A stretch of DNA of 64,000 nt from Amycolatopsis roodepoortensis (GTDB lineage: Bacteria; Actinomycetota; Actinomycetes; Mycobacteriales; Pseudonocardiaceae). The notes below the pieces were generated by a model. It searched no databases. It saw only the letters and a list, made by a program, of their open reading frames with translations, and was not told where the DNA came from. The DNA lies in the NCBI RefSeq assembly GCF_014873915.1, contig NZ_JADBEJ010000002.1, positions 62,001 to 126,000 of the forward strand, in the 5' to 3' direction. Made by a program: the position numbers and the translations under genes. This document shows, one piece after another, positions 26,475 to 33,973 of this stretch; positions within the stretch are counted from its first letter, which is position 1, and each line of letters begins with the position of its first letter.

Positions 26475-27374
26475 CTACTTGCCGTGTCCGGCGAGTTCCC
26501 GCGCGTGTTCGAGCAGCTTCTGGAGGTGAAGTCCGCGACGCACGTCACACGGGTGCGACGTCGTGCCGCTCGCGGCCATCGCGGCGAAATCGTCCAGAAG
26601 CGCGGTGTACGACTCGCCCGCCGAGCTCGGCTTGCGACCCAGAGTGCGGTAGCCGTGCTCGCCGTAGACGGCCACTTCGACGACCGTCGGCTGGATCGGC
26701 AGCCGCAGCGACAGGGTCGCCGTACTGGTCGCGCCACCCTCGTGGGCTAACAGCAATTGCCACAGATCGTCATCGGTCCGGTTCGCGGCGAGCACTTCGG
26801 TGATCTCACCGAGCGCCGCGTCCAGCAGATCGAGGGCGTGCGGGCCGATGTCGGCGAGCGCGCCGGAGTCGTGCCGCCACGCCGAGGACTGATACTGGCC
26901 GCCGAGCAGCGCGCCCGAAAGCCACCGCGCTCCGCCGCCGCGCCAGCCGCCGGCTTCCTTGATGCCGTCGAGCCACTCGCGGGTCATCGGCGAAAACCGC
27001 AGGATGAGGACCACGAGCGCCGCAACACCGGCGGCCTCCACCGCGTCCGCGAGCCGCCGCGCGCCGTCGAGATCGGCGGCGATCGGCTTCTCCAGGATCA
27101 GGTGCTTGCCCGCTTCGGCCGCCTTGGCCGCCAGCTCCGCCTGGACGGCGGGCGGCACCGCGAACGCGACCGCGTCCACCTGATCGAGCAACTCGTCGAA
27201 ACTGTCGACGGCCTGGGCGCCATGCGCCTCGGCCAGCTCCTTCGCGGCCCCGGGACGCCTGGCCCAGACCGCGCGCAACGTCGTCCCTGGGTGATCGGCG
27301 AGACCTGGCGCGTGCACCGTCTTCGCCCACGGACCGGCACCGACCAGACCCGCGCGCAGCTGTCCCTGTCCCAC
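26475..27374 (-). CDS. Gfo/Idh/MocA family oxidoreductase
   Basis: A 299-aa NAD(P)-binding protein. The N-terminal Rossmann motif is AGLVGAGPWAKTVHAPGL. The family-defining EKPIAADL (catalytic Lys in EKP) lies near residue 97. The C-terminal domain has WRHDSGALADIGPHALDLLDA, where a GG/SG.L.DxG.H segment is typical. These enzymes oxidise or reduce sugars and related polyols. The substrate is unknown and no sugar transporter is adjacent. The GTG at 27374 is chosen; the reading to 27404 adds residues outside the fold. Confidence 0.85.
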   Translation of the reverse strand: MGQGQLRAGLVGAGPWAKTVHAPGLADHPGTTLRAVWARRPGAAKELAEAHGAQAVDSFDELLDQVDAVAFAVPPAVQAELAAKAAEAGKHLILEKPIAADLDGARRLADAVEAAGVAALVVLILRFSPMTREWLDGIKEAGGWRGGGARWLSGALLGGQYQSSAWRHDSGALADIGPHALDLLDAALGEITEVLAANRTDDDLWQLLLAHEGGATSTATLSLRLPIQPTVVEVAVYGEHGYRTLGRKPSSAGESYTALLDDFAAMAASGTTSHPCDVRRGLHLQKLLEHARELAGHGK

Positions 27375-27496
27375 GCCCCCGAGTCTAGGTGTGCCGCCAC
27401 GCAAGCTGAACGCACCATCGAGTTGCGTTTATTGCGTTTGTTGCGAATAATTCGTTGAGAGCCGATACTGGGAGCACGTTGAACACGGGAGCAGTG

Positions 27497-27952
27497 ATGA
27501 CTGCGCTGACCATCGACCAGATCGTCCCGGGACGCCACGACATCGACGTGGCGATCGAGGCACTTCCGCACGTCGAGGCCTACCTGGCCCGACGTCATGA
27601 GCGGGACACCGTGCGCGTCGCCGTCGACGAGAACGAAGAGTCCGTGGTCGTGCCCCGGGGAGTCGTCGACCTGATGGCCCGCGTGCTGGCCTTGGTGGCG
27701 GCGGGCGAGAGCGTGTCCATCGTCCCGTCACACGCGGAACTGACCACGCAGCAGGCGGCCGACCTGCTCAACGTTTCCCGGCCGTTCCTCATCGGGCTGC
27801 TCGAATCGGGGCGGATCGAGTACCGCACGGTGGGTAAGCATCGGCGGGTGAAAGCCGGGTCCCTCCACGACTACCTGCGCGAAGACGACCGACGGCGCCG
27901 CGCCGCGGCGGACGAGCTTTCCGCCCTGAATCAGGAGATGGGGCTGACCTAG
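27497..27952 (+). CDS. Antitoxin with excisionase-type HTH (partner of PIN toxin)
   Basis: A 151-aa protein. The C-terminal part contains a MerR/Xis-like helix-turn-helix: LTTQQAADLLNVSRPFLIGLLESGRIEYRTVGKHRRVKAG spans residues 91-130, where 'LTTQQAADLLNVSR' is the recognition helix region. Such proteins are common antitoxins for PIN_3-type ribonucleases in actinobacteria. The ATG at 27497 gives the family N-terminus. The toxin reading frame begins 3 nt after the stop. Confidence 0.8.
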   Translation: MTALTIDQIVPGRHDIDVAIEALPHVEAYLARRHERDTVRVAVDENEESVVVPRGVVDLMARVLALVAAGESVSIVPSHAELTTQQAADLLNVSRPFLIGLLESGRIEYRTVGKHRRVKAGSLHDYLREDDRRRRAAADELSALNQEMGLT

Positions 27953-27955
27953 CAA

Positions 27956-28529
27956 GTGGCCTTCGTGGTCCTTTTCGACGCCAACGTGCTGTACCCGAAC
28001 GTTCTGCGTGATCTCCTGCTCCGGATCGCGCAGAGCGGGTTCGTGCAGGCGAAATGGACGGACGAGATCCTCGACGAGGTCTTCCGGAACCTCCGGAAGA
28101 ACCGGCCCGATCTCGACCCGCGCAAGCTCGACAGGACGCGAAACCTGATGAACGCCTCTGTCCGGGACTGCTCTGGTCACCGGCTACGAACCGCTCGTCG
28201 CCACCCTCGAACTGCCGGATCCGGCCGATCGGCACGTTCTCGCGGTGGCCATCAAGGCGCAGGCGCGCGTGATCGTGACCGAGAACCTGCGGGATTTTCC
28301 CGACCGGGTTCTCGGCCGCTGGAACGTCGAGGCCCAGAGCGCCGACGACTTCGTCCTCGACCGGATCGAGCTCGGTCAGCGTGTGGTGGTGGAGGCGGTG
28401 CGGCGCATCGTCGACGCGCGCCGCGCTCCGCCTGCCAGCGTCGCCGAGGTTCTCGACGCTCTGGAGCGCTGCGGCCTACGCAAGTCGGTCGCGGCGCTCC
28501 GTCGCGGTGAAGAGCCGGATCAGGAGTAG
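27956..28529 (+). pseudogene. PIN-domain toxin, broken by a +1 frameshift
   Basis: The GTG at 27956 opens VVLFDANVLYPNVLRD, WTDEILDEVFRNL and RKLDRTRNLM in one frame. After GACTGC (28166-28171) one extra base, near 28172, shifts the frame. Reading on in the next frame restores LPDPADRHVLAVAIK and VTENLRDFPDRVL. The acidic PIN residues are thus all present but split between two frames. As it stands translation runs in the wrong frame after residue 72. It may be an inactivated toxin, a sequencing error, or a translational recoding. The 3' end overlaps the convergent dehydrogenase by 10 bp. Confidence 0.8.
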
Positions 28530-29380
28530 CTGTAGAAACCGCGGCCGGTTTTCTTGCCGAGCAGGCCGGCGTCGACCATGCGCAGCAGCAGCGGCGGCGA
28601 GGAGTACAGCGGCTCCTTGAACTCGGCGTACATCGAGTCCGCGATGGCCTTGATGGTGTCCAGGCCGATCAGGTCCGAAAGCCGCAGCGGGCCCATCGGG
28701 TGCGCGGTGCCGAGCTCCATACCGCGGTCGATGTCCTCCGCCGACGCGAAACCCGACTCGATCATCCGGATCGCCGAAAGCAGGTACGGCACGAGCAGCG
28801 AGTTCACGATGAACCCGGCGCGGTCCTGCGACCGGATCACCGTCTTGTTCAACGCCGCCGTCGCGTGCTCCTCGGCCCGGCGGGCGGTGTCGTCGCTGGT
28901 CAGCAGCGAGGGCACCAGCTCGACGAGCGGCAGCACCGGGACCGGGTTGAAGAAGTGGATGCCGACCACCTGCTGCGGACGGCCGGTGGCCATGCCGAGC
29001 TTCATGATCGGGATGGAAGAGGTGTTGGACGCGAACACCGCGTCCTCCCGCTCGACGATCTTGTCCAGCGACCGGAACACCTCGACCTTGGCCTGCTCCT
29101 GTTCCAGGATGGCCTCGATGACGAGGTCGCGGTCGGCGAACTCGCCGATCTCGGTGGTGAAGCGGAGCCGTCCGAGCGCCGCGTCGGCGTCTTCCTGCGA
29201 GAGCTTCCCGTTCTTGACGCCGCGTTGCAGCGACTTCTCGATCCGCGCTCGCCCGGAGTCCAGCGCCGGCTGGTTGACCTCGGTGACGATCACGTCCAGC
29301 CCGGCCCGCGCGTGCACCTCGGCGATGCCCGAGCCCATGAGCCCGGCCCCGACGACACCTACTCGCGCTACGTCAGACAT
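28520..29380 (-). CDS. 3-hydroxybutyryl-CoA / 3-hydroxyacyl-CoA dehydrogenase
   Basis: A 286-aa protein of the family that includes FadB2 and Hbd. The NAD-binding site is VGVVGAGLMGSGIAEVHARAG. The catalytic His is in GIHFFNPVPVLPLVE, with Asn in FIVNSLLVPYL and SNTSSIPI before it. The C-terminal 6-PGDH-like domain has PMGPLRLSDLIGLD and LLGKKTGRGFYSY. It interconverts 3-hydroxyacyl-CoA and acetoacetyl-CoA with NAD(P). The ATG at 29380 is preferred over 29407. A hairpin separates it from DUF3073. Confidence 0.92.
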   Translation of the reverse strand: MSDVARVGVVGAGLMGSGIAEVHARAGLDVIVTEVNQPALDSGRARIEKSLQRGVKNGKLSQEDADAALGRLRFTTEIGEFADRDLVIEAILEQEQAKVEVFRSLDKIVEREDAVFASNTSSIPIMKLGMATGRPQQVVGIHFFNPVPVLPLVELVPSLLTSDDTARRAEEHATAALNKTVIRSQDRAGFIVNSLLVPYLLSAIRMIESGFASAEDIDRGMELGTAHPMGPLRLSDLIGLDTIKAIADSMYAEFKEPLYSSPPLLLRMVDAGLLGKKTGRGFYSYS

Positions 29381-29409
29381 GGCACCTCCTCGTATTTTGG
29401 GCAGCACGC

Positions 29410-29459
29410 GACACGCGAGGGTGGTCTACCGGGCAAGCCCGGATCCACCCTCGCGTGTC
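29410..29459. terminator. Strong hairpin between DUF3073 and the dehydrogenase
   Basis: GACACGCGAGGGTGG (29410-29424) pairs with 29445-29459, and inside it CCGGGC/GCCCGG (29429-29442) forms a second stem. It lies 9 bp past the DUF3073 stop on the minus strand and is a likely terminator. Confidence 0.65.
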
Positions 29460-29468
29460 ACGCGTTGC

Positions 29469-29654
29469 TCAGCGGCGGTATTCGTCGTACCCGTCGTACG
29501 GGTCGTCGTCATACCGCTTGTCGTCCTCGTGCCTGTCTTCCGAGGAACTACTGGACAGCTCGCGCTGCAAAGCATCGAAGTCGGTTTCGTGCGAGCTGTA
29601 CTTGAGCTCGCGCGCCACCTTCGTCTGCTTGGCCTTAGCCCGGCCGCGCCCCAT
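29469..29654 (-). CDS. DUF3073 family protein
   Basis: A 61-aa protein. The basic N-terminus MGRGRAKAKQTKVARELKY followed by an acidic tail (YDDDPYDGYDEYRR) is diagnostic of DUF3073, a small conserved actinobacterial protein usually found near purF/purM. The function is unknown. The ATG at 29654 is chosen over an upstream extension because MGRGRAKAKQ is the fixed family start. Confidence 0.9.
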   Translation of the reverse strand: MGRGRAKAKQTKVARELKYSSHETDFDALQRELSSSSSEDRHEDDKRYDDDPYDGYDEYRR

Positions 29655-29861
29655 GGCTCGACCCCCTCGCACAGGGGCGGGGCGGCCGGGGGAATCGGCG
29701 GCCCCGCATCGTCTCGACAATTCTTTCCTGCTGACACCGTACCGTGTCCGGGGGGTTGGATGCGACGTGGCACGGTGTGCCGGTGGCGACAGTGTTCACC
29801 GAACGCCGGTTACCGGCCGGTCGGTGGCGATAGTCGCAGGTCGGCGTGCCACGATGCTCGT

Positions 29862-30761
29862 GTGCCCCGTCCGTTCGCGGCTTATCTCCGCGTCTATGAG
29901 CCCCTGCTCGCGCTGGGGGATCCACCGGACGAACGCCTGCTCGAGGCCGTCGAAGCGGCCCGGCTCGATCGTTCGGCCGCGGGCGCGCGCGAGCAGGCAT
30001 TGTGGCTCAAGTCACAGCATGTCGGCCGGTTGCTGCCCGCCGAGCTCGCGGACGGCAGGGCCGCGCCCAGCCTCGTCACCGACGTCCTCGTCCTGGATCC
30101 AGAAAACGTGCCGGAGGGTGAGCACGGCGACGCCGGTCCAGGGCCGTTGATCTGTCCGATGGAGATCCGCGCGCGCTCGGCCGCGGCACTGGTGACCTTC
30201 CTCGGCGACGCGCATCCCGCGTTGAAGAGCGCGGTGCTCGACGCGGGCGGCGCGTCACTCGACACGATCCGCTCGCGGGCGAAGTCCGCCATTGGCGATC
30301 TGTCCGCCTCGGCGTCGCACACGCTGTCGACGACGTGGACCGTCCCGCTTCCGTGGTTCGTGCTCTTCGACCCCGGGATGCGCCGGGTCAAACTCGGCAA
30401 GGGCCGTGACGACCCCGAACGCGAGGTGTCGTGGCGGGTCTCCATCGCCGACGCGCGACATCGCGCCCGCGAGGTCGGCGACCTGCTCGAAGCGACCTTC
30501 GGCGACTCGGGCCCGGGCCGGGTACTGCTCGAGACGCGGCGCTGGCTCGACAGCTTCCACCCCGGGTCCGCGGTCGAGCTCGACTACGGCGGTCTCGTGC
30601 AGCTTTTCGCCGACCCGATCCTGCAGGCCGACACGACGGCCGAAGAGGTGCACGACATCCTGGACGCGCTCCGCACCGGCAACGTCGACGAGCTGGCGGA
30701 ACTGTTCGCCGACCTGCGGGACTTCTGGGGCGACCTGGCCGCGCGGGAACGCGCGAACTAG
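29862..30761 (+). CDS. Conserved actinobacterial protein of unknown function
   Basis: A 299-aa soluble protein beginning VPRPFAAYLRVYEPLLALGD at a GTG. Visible features are PLICPMEIRARSAAALVTFLG, STTWTVPLPWFVLFDPGMRRVKLG and a C-terminal acidic helix (VDELAELFADLRDFWGDLA). No catalytic motif was recognised. The 3' end overlaps the asparaginase by 4 bp on the opposite strand. The gap 29655-29861 before it holds no other gene. The family seems restricted to actinobacteria, but this is from memory of similar N-termini. Confidence 0.7.
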   Translation: MPRPFAAYLRVYEPLLALGDPPDERLLEAVEAARLDRSAAGAREQALWLKSQHVGRLLPAELADGRAAPSLVTDVLVLDPENVPEGEHGDAGPGPLICPMEIRARSAAALVTFLGDAHPALKSAVLDAGGASLDTIRSRAKSAIGDLSASASHTLSTTWTVPLPWFVLFDPGMRRVKLGKGRDDPEREVSWRVSIADARHRAREVGDLLEATFGDSGPGRVLLETRRWLDSFHPGSAVELDYGGLVQLFADPILQADTTAEEVHDILDALRTGNVDELAELFADLRDFWGDLAARERAN

Positions 30762-31705
30762 CCGTAGAGGCCTTCGGCGACCCTCAGCTCGCCGACCGGT
30801 TTCCCGCCGCCCAGCACCGCCTCGCGCGCGAGGGCGCCGGCTTCCTCGCCAGGGTCGATGCCGAGGTGGCGCAGCGTCGCGAGCAGCAGCGGGATCCGGG
30901 CCCTGGCCGCGCCGTCGTCGATCTTCAGCGCCAGCGCCGTGCCGTCCGGGAGGGCGAACGCGTGCACTCCCTCGGCGCCGCCCTTCGACAGCAGGCCCTC
31001 GACGTTCCGCATCAGCACGGTGTCCTCGCGGCCGGTGCCCGCGACCTGCCACGGATGCGCGCGGACCGCGTCCGCGACCCGGCGTTCCGGTCCGCCCATG
31101 GCCGTGACCAGCCTGCCGAAGGAACGGGCGAGACCGGTGAGGGAGAACGCGAACAGGGGCGCCCCGCAGCCGTCGACGCCGACCGTCTCGATCGTCTCGC
31201 TGGTGAGGTCGGCGACGGCGGCCTGGACGACCTTCTGCAGCGGATGGATCTCGGCCTCGTAGTCCTTGGTCGGCCAGCCGAGCTGCGCGCAGGTCATGAG
31301 CATCGCGGCGTGCTTGCCGGAGCAGTTCATCGCGGCGCGGCGTTTCCCGGCCGAGGCCACGGCCAGCATGCTGGGCTCGTGCAGCGGGAAGGCGGGCGGG
31401 CAGGCCAGCGCGTCCTCGGTCAGCCCCGCGCGGGAAAGCATCGCCAGGGCGCCCTCGACATGGCCGGGCTCGCCGTTGTGCGATCCGCAACCGAGCGCGA
31501 GCTCTTCGTCGCCGATCGTGAGGCCGGCGCGGAGCATCCCGACGGCTTGCAGGGGTTTGTTGGACGAACGCGGGTACACCGGCCGCTCGATGTCGCCGGC
31601 GGAGAACCGCACCGAGCCGTCCGGTGCGGTGATCACGAGCGCGCCGCGGTGCACGCTCTCCACGAAACCGGATCGGACGACCTCGACCAGGACCGGATTC
31701 GTCAC
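30758..31705 (-). CDS. Asparaginase (PF06089, Rhizobium ReAV-like class)
   Basis: A 315-aa protein. RSSNKPLQAVGML carries the Ser-x-x-Lys pair, and CGSHNGEPGH, NCSGKHAAML and GVDGCGAPLFAF carry the Ser and the two Cys residues that define this class. It hydrolyses asparagine to aspartate and ammonia and is cytosolic. Its ATG overlaps the stop of rsiG (ATGA), so the two are co-translated. That coupling of a metabolic enzyme to an anti-sigma factor may simply be shared transcription. Confidence 0.87.
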   Translation of the reverse strand: MTNPVLVEVVRSGFVESVHRGALVITAPDGSVRFSAGDIERPVYPRSSNKPLQAVGMLRAGLTIGDEELALGCGSHNGEPGHVEGALAMLSRAGLTEDALACPPAFPLHEPSMLAVASAGKRRAAMNCSGKHAAMLMTCAQLGWPTKDYEAEIHPLQKVVQAAVADLTSETIETVGVDGCGAPLFAFSLTGLARSFGRLVTAMGGPERRVADAVRAHPWQVAGTGREDTVLMRNVEGLLSKGGAEGVHAFALPDGTALALKIDDGAARARIPLLLATLRHLGIDPGEEAGALAREAVLGGGKPVGELRVAEGLYG

Positions 31706-32265
31706 TCGGAGCCGCCGCGTTCGGTGTCGAGCAGGTCGTCGACCGAGGCCGTGCCCTTGCGGTAGCGGGTGGCGATCTCGGCGTTGATCGTGTCCATCAC
31801 GCTCTGGACCTCGCGCCGGTACGAGGAGACCGAAACCTCTTCGTCGGCGTACCGGTTGAGGGCGTTGACCAGCTTCTCGTCCGACAGGGTGCTGACGTCG
31901 GAAAGGTCCGTGTCGCCGATGAGCGCCTCGGCGAACCGGCGGTGCTCACCCGCGCGCGACGGCTCCAGCCGCTGGTGCCTGCCCGAACCCGTGGCCGGGC
32001 CGATCGCGTTGTCCGCCAGGATCGCGGCCAGCCGCTCGACGACGCTGCTCTCGCCTCCCGAGCTCCGGCGCTCCTGCTCGGCCCGCACGATGTCGATCCG
32101 CGCGTGCAGCAGGCGCCGCAGGTACGACAGGTCGGTCTCCTCCTGCGCGGCCTCGTCGCGGCGCTCACGCAGCACGGAAAGGGTCAGCTCGCCGAGGTCG
32201 CTGAGATACCCAGGGCCGAGCACGCGGTCGATACGACGGCGACCACCGGGCCGGACTTCGATCAC
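31702..32265 (-). CDS. rsiG: RsiG-like c-di-GMP-binding anti-sigma factor
   Basis: A 187-aa helical protein. Streptomyces RsiG binds c-di-GMP through E(X)3S(X)2R(X)3Q(X)3D motifs on antiparallel helices and then holds the sporulation sigma factor WhiG. Here EVSVSSYRREVQSVMD matches the motif perfectly (about residues 143-158), and ETDLSYLRRLLHARID matches except Gln is His (about residues 43-58). The GTG at 32265 has TAAGCT 6 nt upstream, suggesting a leaderless message. The asparaginase follows with a 4-bp overlap. Whether a WhiG partner exists in this organism cannot be seen here. Confidence 0.82.
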   Translation of the reverse strand: MIEVRPGGRRRIDRVLGPGYLSDLGELTLSVLRERRDEAAQEETDLSYLRRLLHARIDIVRAEQERRSSGGESSVVERLAAILADNAIGPATGSGRHQRLEPSRAGEHRRFAEALIGDTDLSDVSTLSDEKLVNALNRYADEEVSVSSYRREVQSVMDTINAEIATRYRKGTASVDDLLDTERGGSE

Positions 32266-32458
32266 CCGCGTAGCTTATCGCGCTCCAGCGGAAATGTTCC
32301 GCAGGGAGCGATACCACAAGGATCTCCGCCCCTCACGACACCCACCGCCGCGCAGCCGCTCTTTCGGTTCCTTCCAAAGCGCGCCCCCCACCCGTCCCGG
32401 GGGCGGCCCCTGGTCCAGTCTACCGGGGGTGGGGCGGGAAAAGTGCTGGTCGGCGGAG

Positions 32459-32498
32459 TTGTCCACAGGTGGGCAACGTTGTGGACAACTTGTGGATG
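32459..32498. promoter_or_regulatory. DnaA-box-like cluster upstream of rsiG
   Basis: TTGTCCACA (32459-32467), TTGTGGACAA (32479-32488) and TTGTGGATG (32490-32498) occur in 40 bp. The first two match the actinobacterial DnaA box exactly, on opposite strands. The cluster lies about 195 bp upstream of the rsiG start, in a 550-bp gap (32266-32815) that holds only repeats and no gene. Confidence 0.5.
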
Positions 32499-32506
32499 GC
32501 TGTGTG

Positions 32507-32566
32507 CAAGTACGTGAAGGCCCCCTTCATTGCGCCTAGCGCAATGAAGGGGCCTTCACGTACTTG
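32507..32566. repeat. Palindrome with GAAGGCCCCCTTC core
   Basis: Arms 32507-32535 and 32539-32566 are complementary apart from one bulged C, with a CTA loop. The left arm begins CAAGTACGTGAAGGCCCCC. It is very similar to the element at 12383 (AAGTACATGAAGG...). Confidence 0.75.
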
Positions 32567-32598
32567 GGTCGTGAGCGAAGGGCGAGTTTCCAGCGCTC

Positions 32599-32625
32599 AG
32601 CCGAGGGAAGGGGGCCTTCACGCGC
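32599..32625. repeat. Solitary half-arm of the 55-bp palindrome
   Basis: These 27 bp (starting AGCCGAGGGAAGGGGGCC) are identical to the right arm of the elements at 37551-37605 and 46792-46846, but the left arm is absent. A single arm with full identity implies that this is a defined repeat family, not chance hairpins. Confidence 0.7.
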
Positions 32626-32686
32626 AGCCGCTGTGACCAACGAGGCGGAAGCGGCCGGTGAGGCGACAGTGACGTATCCGCAGGTA

Positions 32687-32733
32687 GTGAAGGCCTCCTT
32701 CAGGGACCCAGAGTCCCTCAAGGAGGCCTTCAC
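32687..32733. repeat. Palindrome with GTGAAGGCCTCCTT arms
   Basis: Arms 32687-32707 and 32713-32733 are complementary except for one C/C mismatch. Each arm starts GTGAAGGCCTCCTT. Fragments with the same AAGGCCCCTT and AAGGAGGCCTTCAC cores follow at 32755-32800. Together these repeats fill the gap between rsiG and ygfZ. Confidence 0.65.
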
Positions 32734-32815
32734 GGACCAGCCATCAAGGTAGCGAAGGGCCCCTTCCCAACCCTCAAGGTAGGCAAGGAGGCCTTCACGG
32801 AACGAGCAGCCGCAC

Positions 32816-33943
32816 CTACCCCCGCAGCCGCTGAGCCGCTTCCCGCCCAGGCGCCGGAGCCTCACCGGGCACAGAGTCCGGATCGATGGCCGCCTGCACG
32901 ACGCGATCCTCGGCGCCCACCAGCAGTTCCGCACCCGGCTGCGTGGAGCGTTTGACCAGCGCCAGTGCGATCGGTCCCAGTTCGTGGTGCTGCACCACGC
33001 TGCCGACGCGGCCGACGGTCCGCTCGCCCAGCACCACCGGATCGCCGGTTTCCGGCGTGATCTCCGGCGAACCGTCCAGGTGCAGCAGCGCCATGTACCG
33101 CGGCGGCCGCCCCACGTTGTGGACCTTCGCGACGGTTTCCTGCCCGCGGTAACAGCCCTTCGCCACGTGCGCGGCGGAGTCGACCCAGTTCACCTCGTGC
33201 GGGATCGTGCGCTCGTCGGTGTCGAGGCCCAGCCGCGGCCGCAGCGACTCGACGCGCAGCGCGTCGAACGTCCAGCTGCCCGCCGGTCGCGCGCCCGCGT
33301 CGGTCAGGCGCCGCCACCAGCCGGCGAGTTCGGCGCGGGGGACGGCGAGGTCGACGCTGTGCCGTCCCGGCCACGGCATCCGCCGCGCGAAACCGCCGGG
33401 GATCGCGACGACCGAGTACGGGTCCGCGCCGACGGGAACACCGACGGCGTCCAGCACCCGGTCGGCGTCGGGGCCGAGGACGGTCAGCAACGCCAGCTCG
33501 TCCGAGACATCGCGGATGTCCACTTTGGACCAGAACTTCATCGCTTCGAGGTACTCGCGCAAGGTCTGCTTGCCGCCGGACGGCAACGCGCTGGTGGCCA
33601 CCGCGCCCCGGTCGCTGTCCAGCCACACCGTGCCGTCCGCGTGCGCGACGACCATATGCGTGTCGACGCGGCCTTGGCTGTCGAGCACGAGCGCCTCGGT
33701 GCCGGTGCCTTCGGCGAGCCCGGTGACGTGCTGCGAGATCACCAAATGCAGCCAGGACAGCCGTTCTTCCCCGGTCACGGCCAGGATTTCGCGGTGCGAA
33801 CGGTCGATCACGACCGCGCCGCGCGCGGCCGTCCGTTGCTCGGCGAACGGGTCACCCCAGTGCCACGGGACACCCTCTTCCGGATGCCCGTCGGGTGCCG
33901 CGATCGGTCCGGGAAGGTCGAGCAGGGGGGAGCGGTAGGGCAT
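32816..33943 (-). CDS. ygfZ: YgfZ/GcvT-like folate-binding protein
   Basis: A 375-aa protein of the folate-binding YgfZ family, which supports Fe-S cluster enzymes. It has RTAARGAVVIDRSHREILAVTG at the N-terminus, IPHEVNWVDSAAHVAKGCYRGQETVAK with the family KGCYxGQE motif, and RVGSVVQHHELGPIALAL at the end. The ATG at 33943 is preferred because TAGCAT (33951-33956, minus strand) lies 7 nt upstream, a leaderless promoter. Another ATG at 33952 overlaps that element. It is divergent from aminodeoxychorismate lyase with 30 bp between the starts. Confidence 0.88.
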   Translation of the reverse strand: MPYRSPLLDLPGPIAAPDGHPEEGVPWHWGDPFAEQRTAARGAVVIDRSHREILAVTGEERLSWLHLVISQHVTGLAEGTGTEALVLDSQGRVDTHMVVAHADGTVWLDSDRGAVATSALPSGGKQTLREYLEAMKFWSKVDIRDVSDELALLTVLGPDADRVLDAVGVPVGADPYSVVAIPGGFARRMPWPGRHSVDLAVPRAELAGWWRRLTDAGARPAGSWTFDALRVESLRPRLGLDTDERTIPHEVNWVDSAAHVAKGCYRGQETVAKVHNVGRPPRYMALLHLDGSPEITPETGDPVVLGERTVGRVGSVVQHHELGPIALALVKRSTQPGAELLVGAEDRVVQAAIDPDSVPGEAPAPGREAAQRLRG

Positions 33944-33950
33944 GAAACCC

Positions 33951-33967
33951 ATGCTAGTGAGTACCGT
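33951..33967. promoter_or_regulatory. Back-to-back leaderless -10 elements
   Basis: On the minus strand TAGCAT (33951-33956) lies 7 nt before the ygfZ ATG at 33943. On the plus strand TACCGT (33962-33967) lies 6 nt before the lyase ATG at 33974. The two -10 elements are 5 bp apart, so each gene's -35 region must lie inside the other gene. Confidence 0.5.
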
Positions 33968-33973
33968 GTCCCC

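Noticed and set aside
32536..32934. Small ORFs in the rsiG-ygfZ gap
   Set aside because: They run through palindromic repeats with low complexity and no start site; best explained as repeats.
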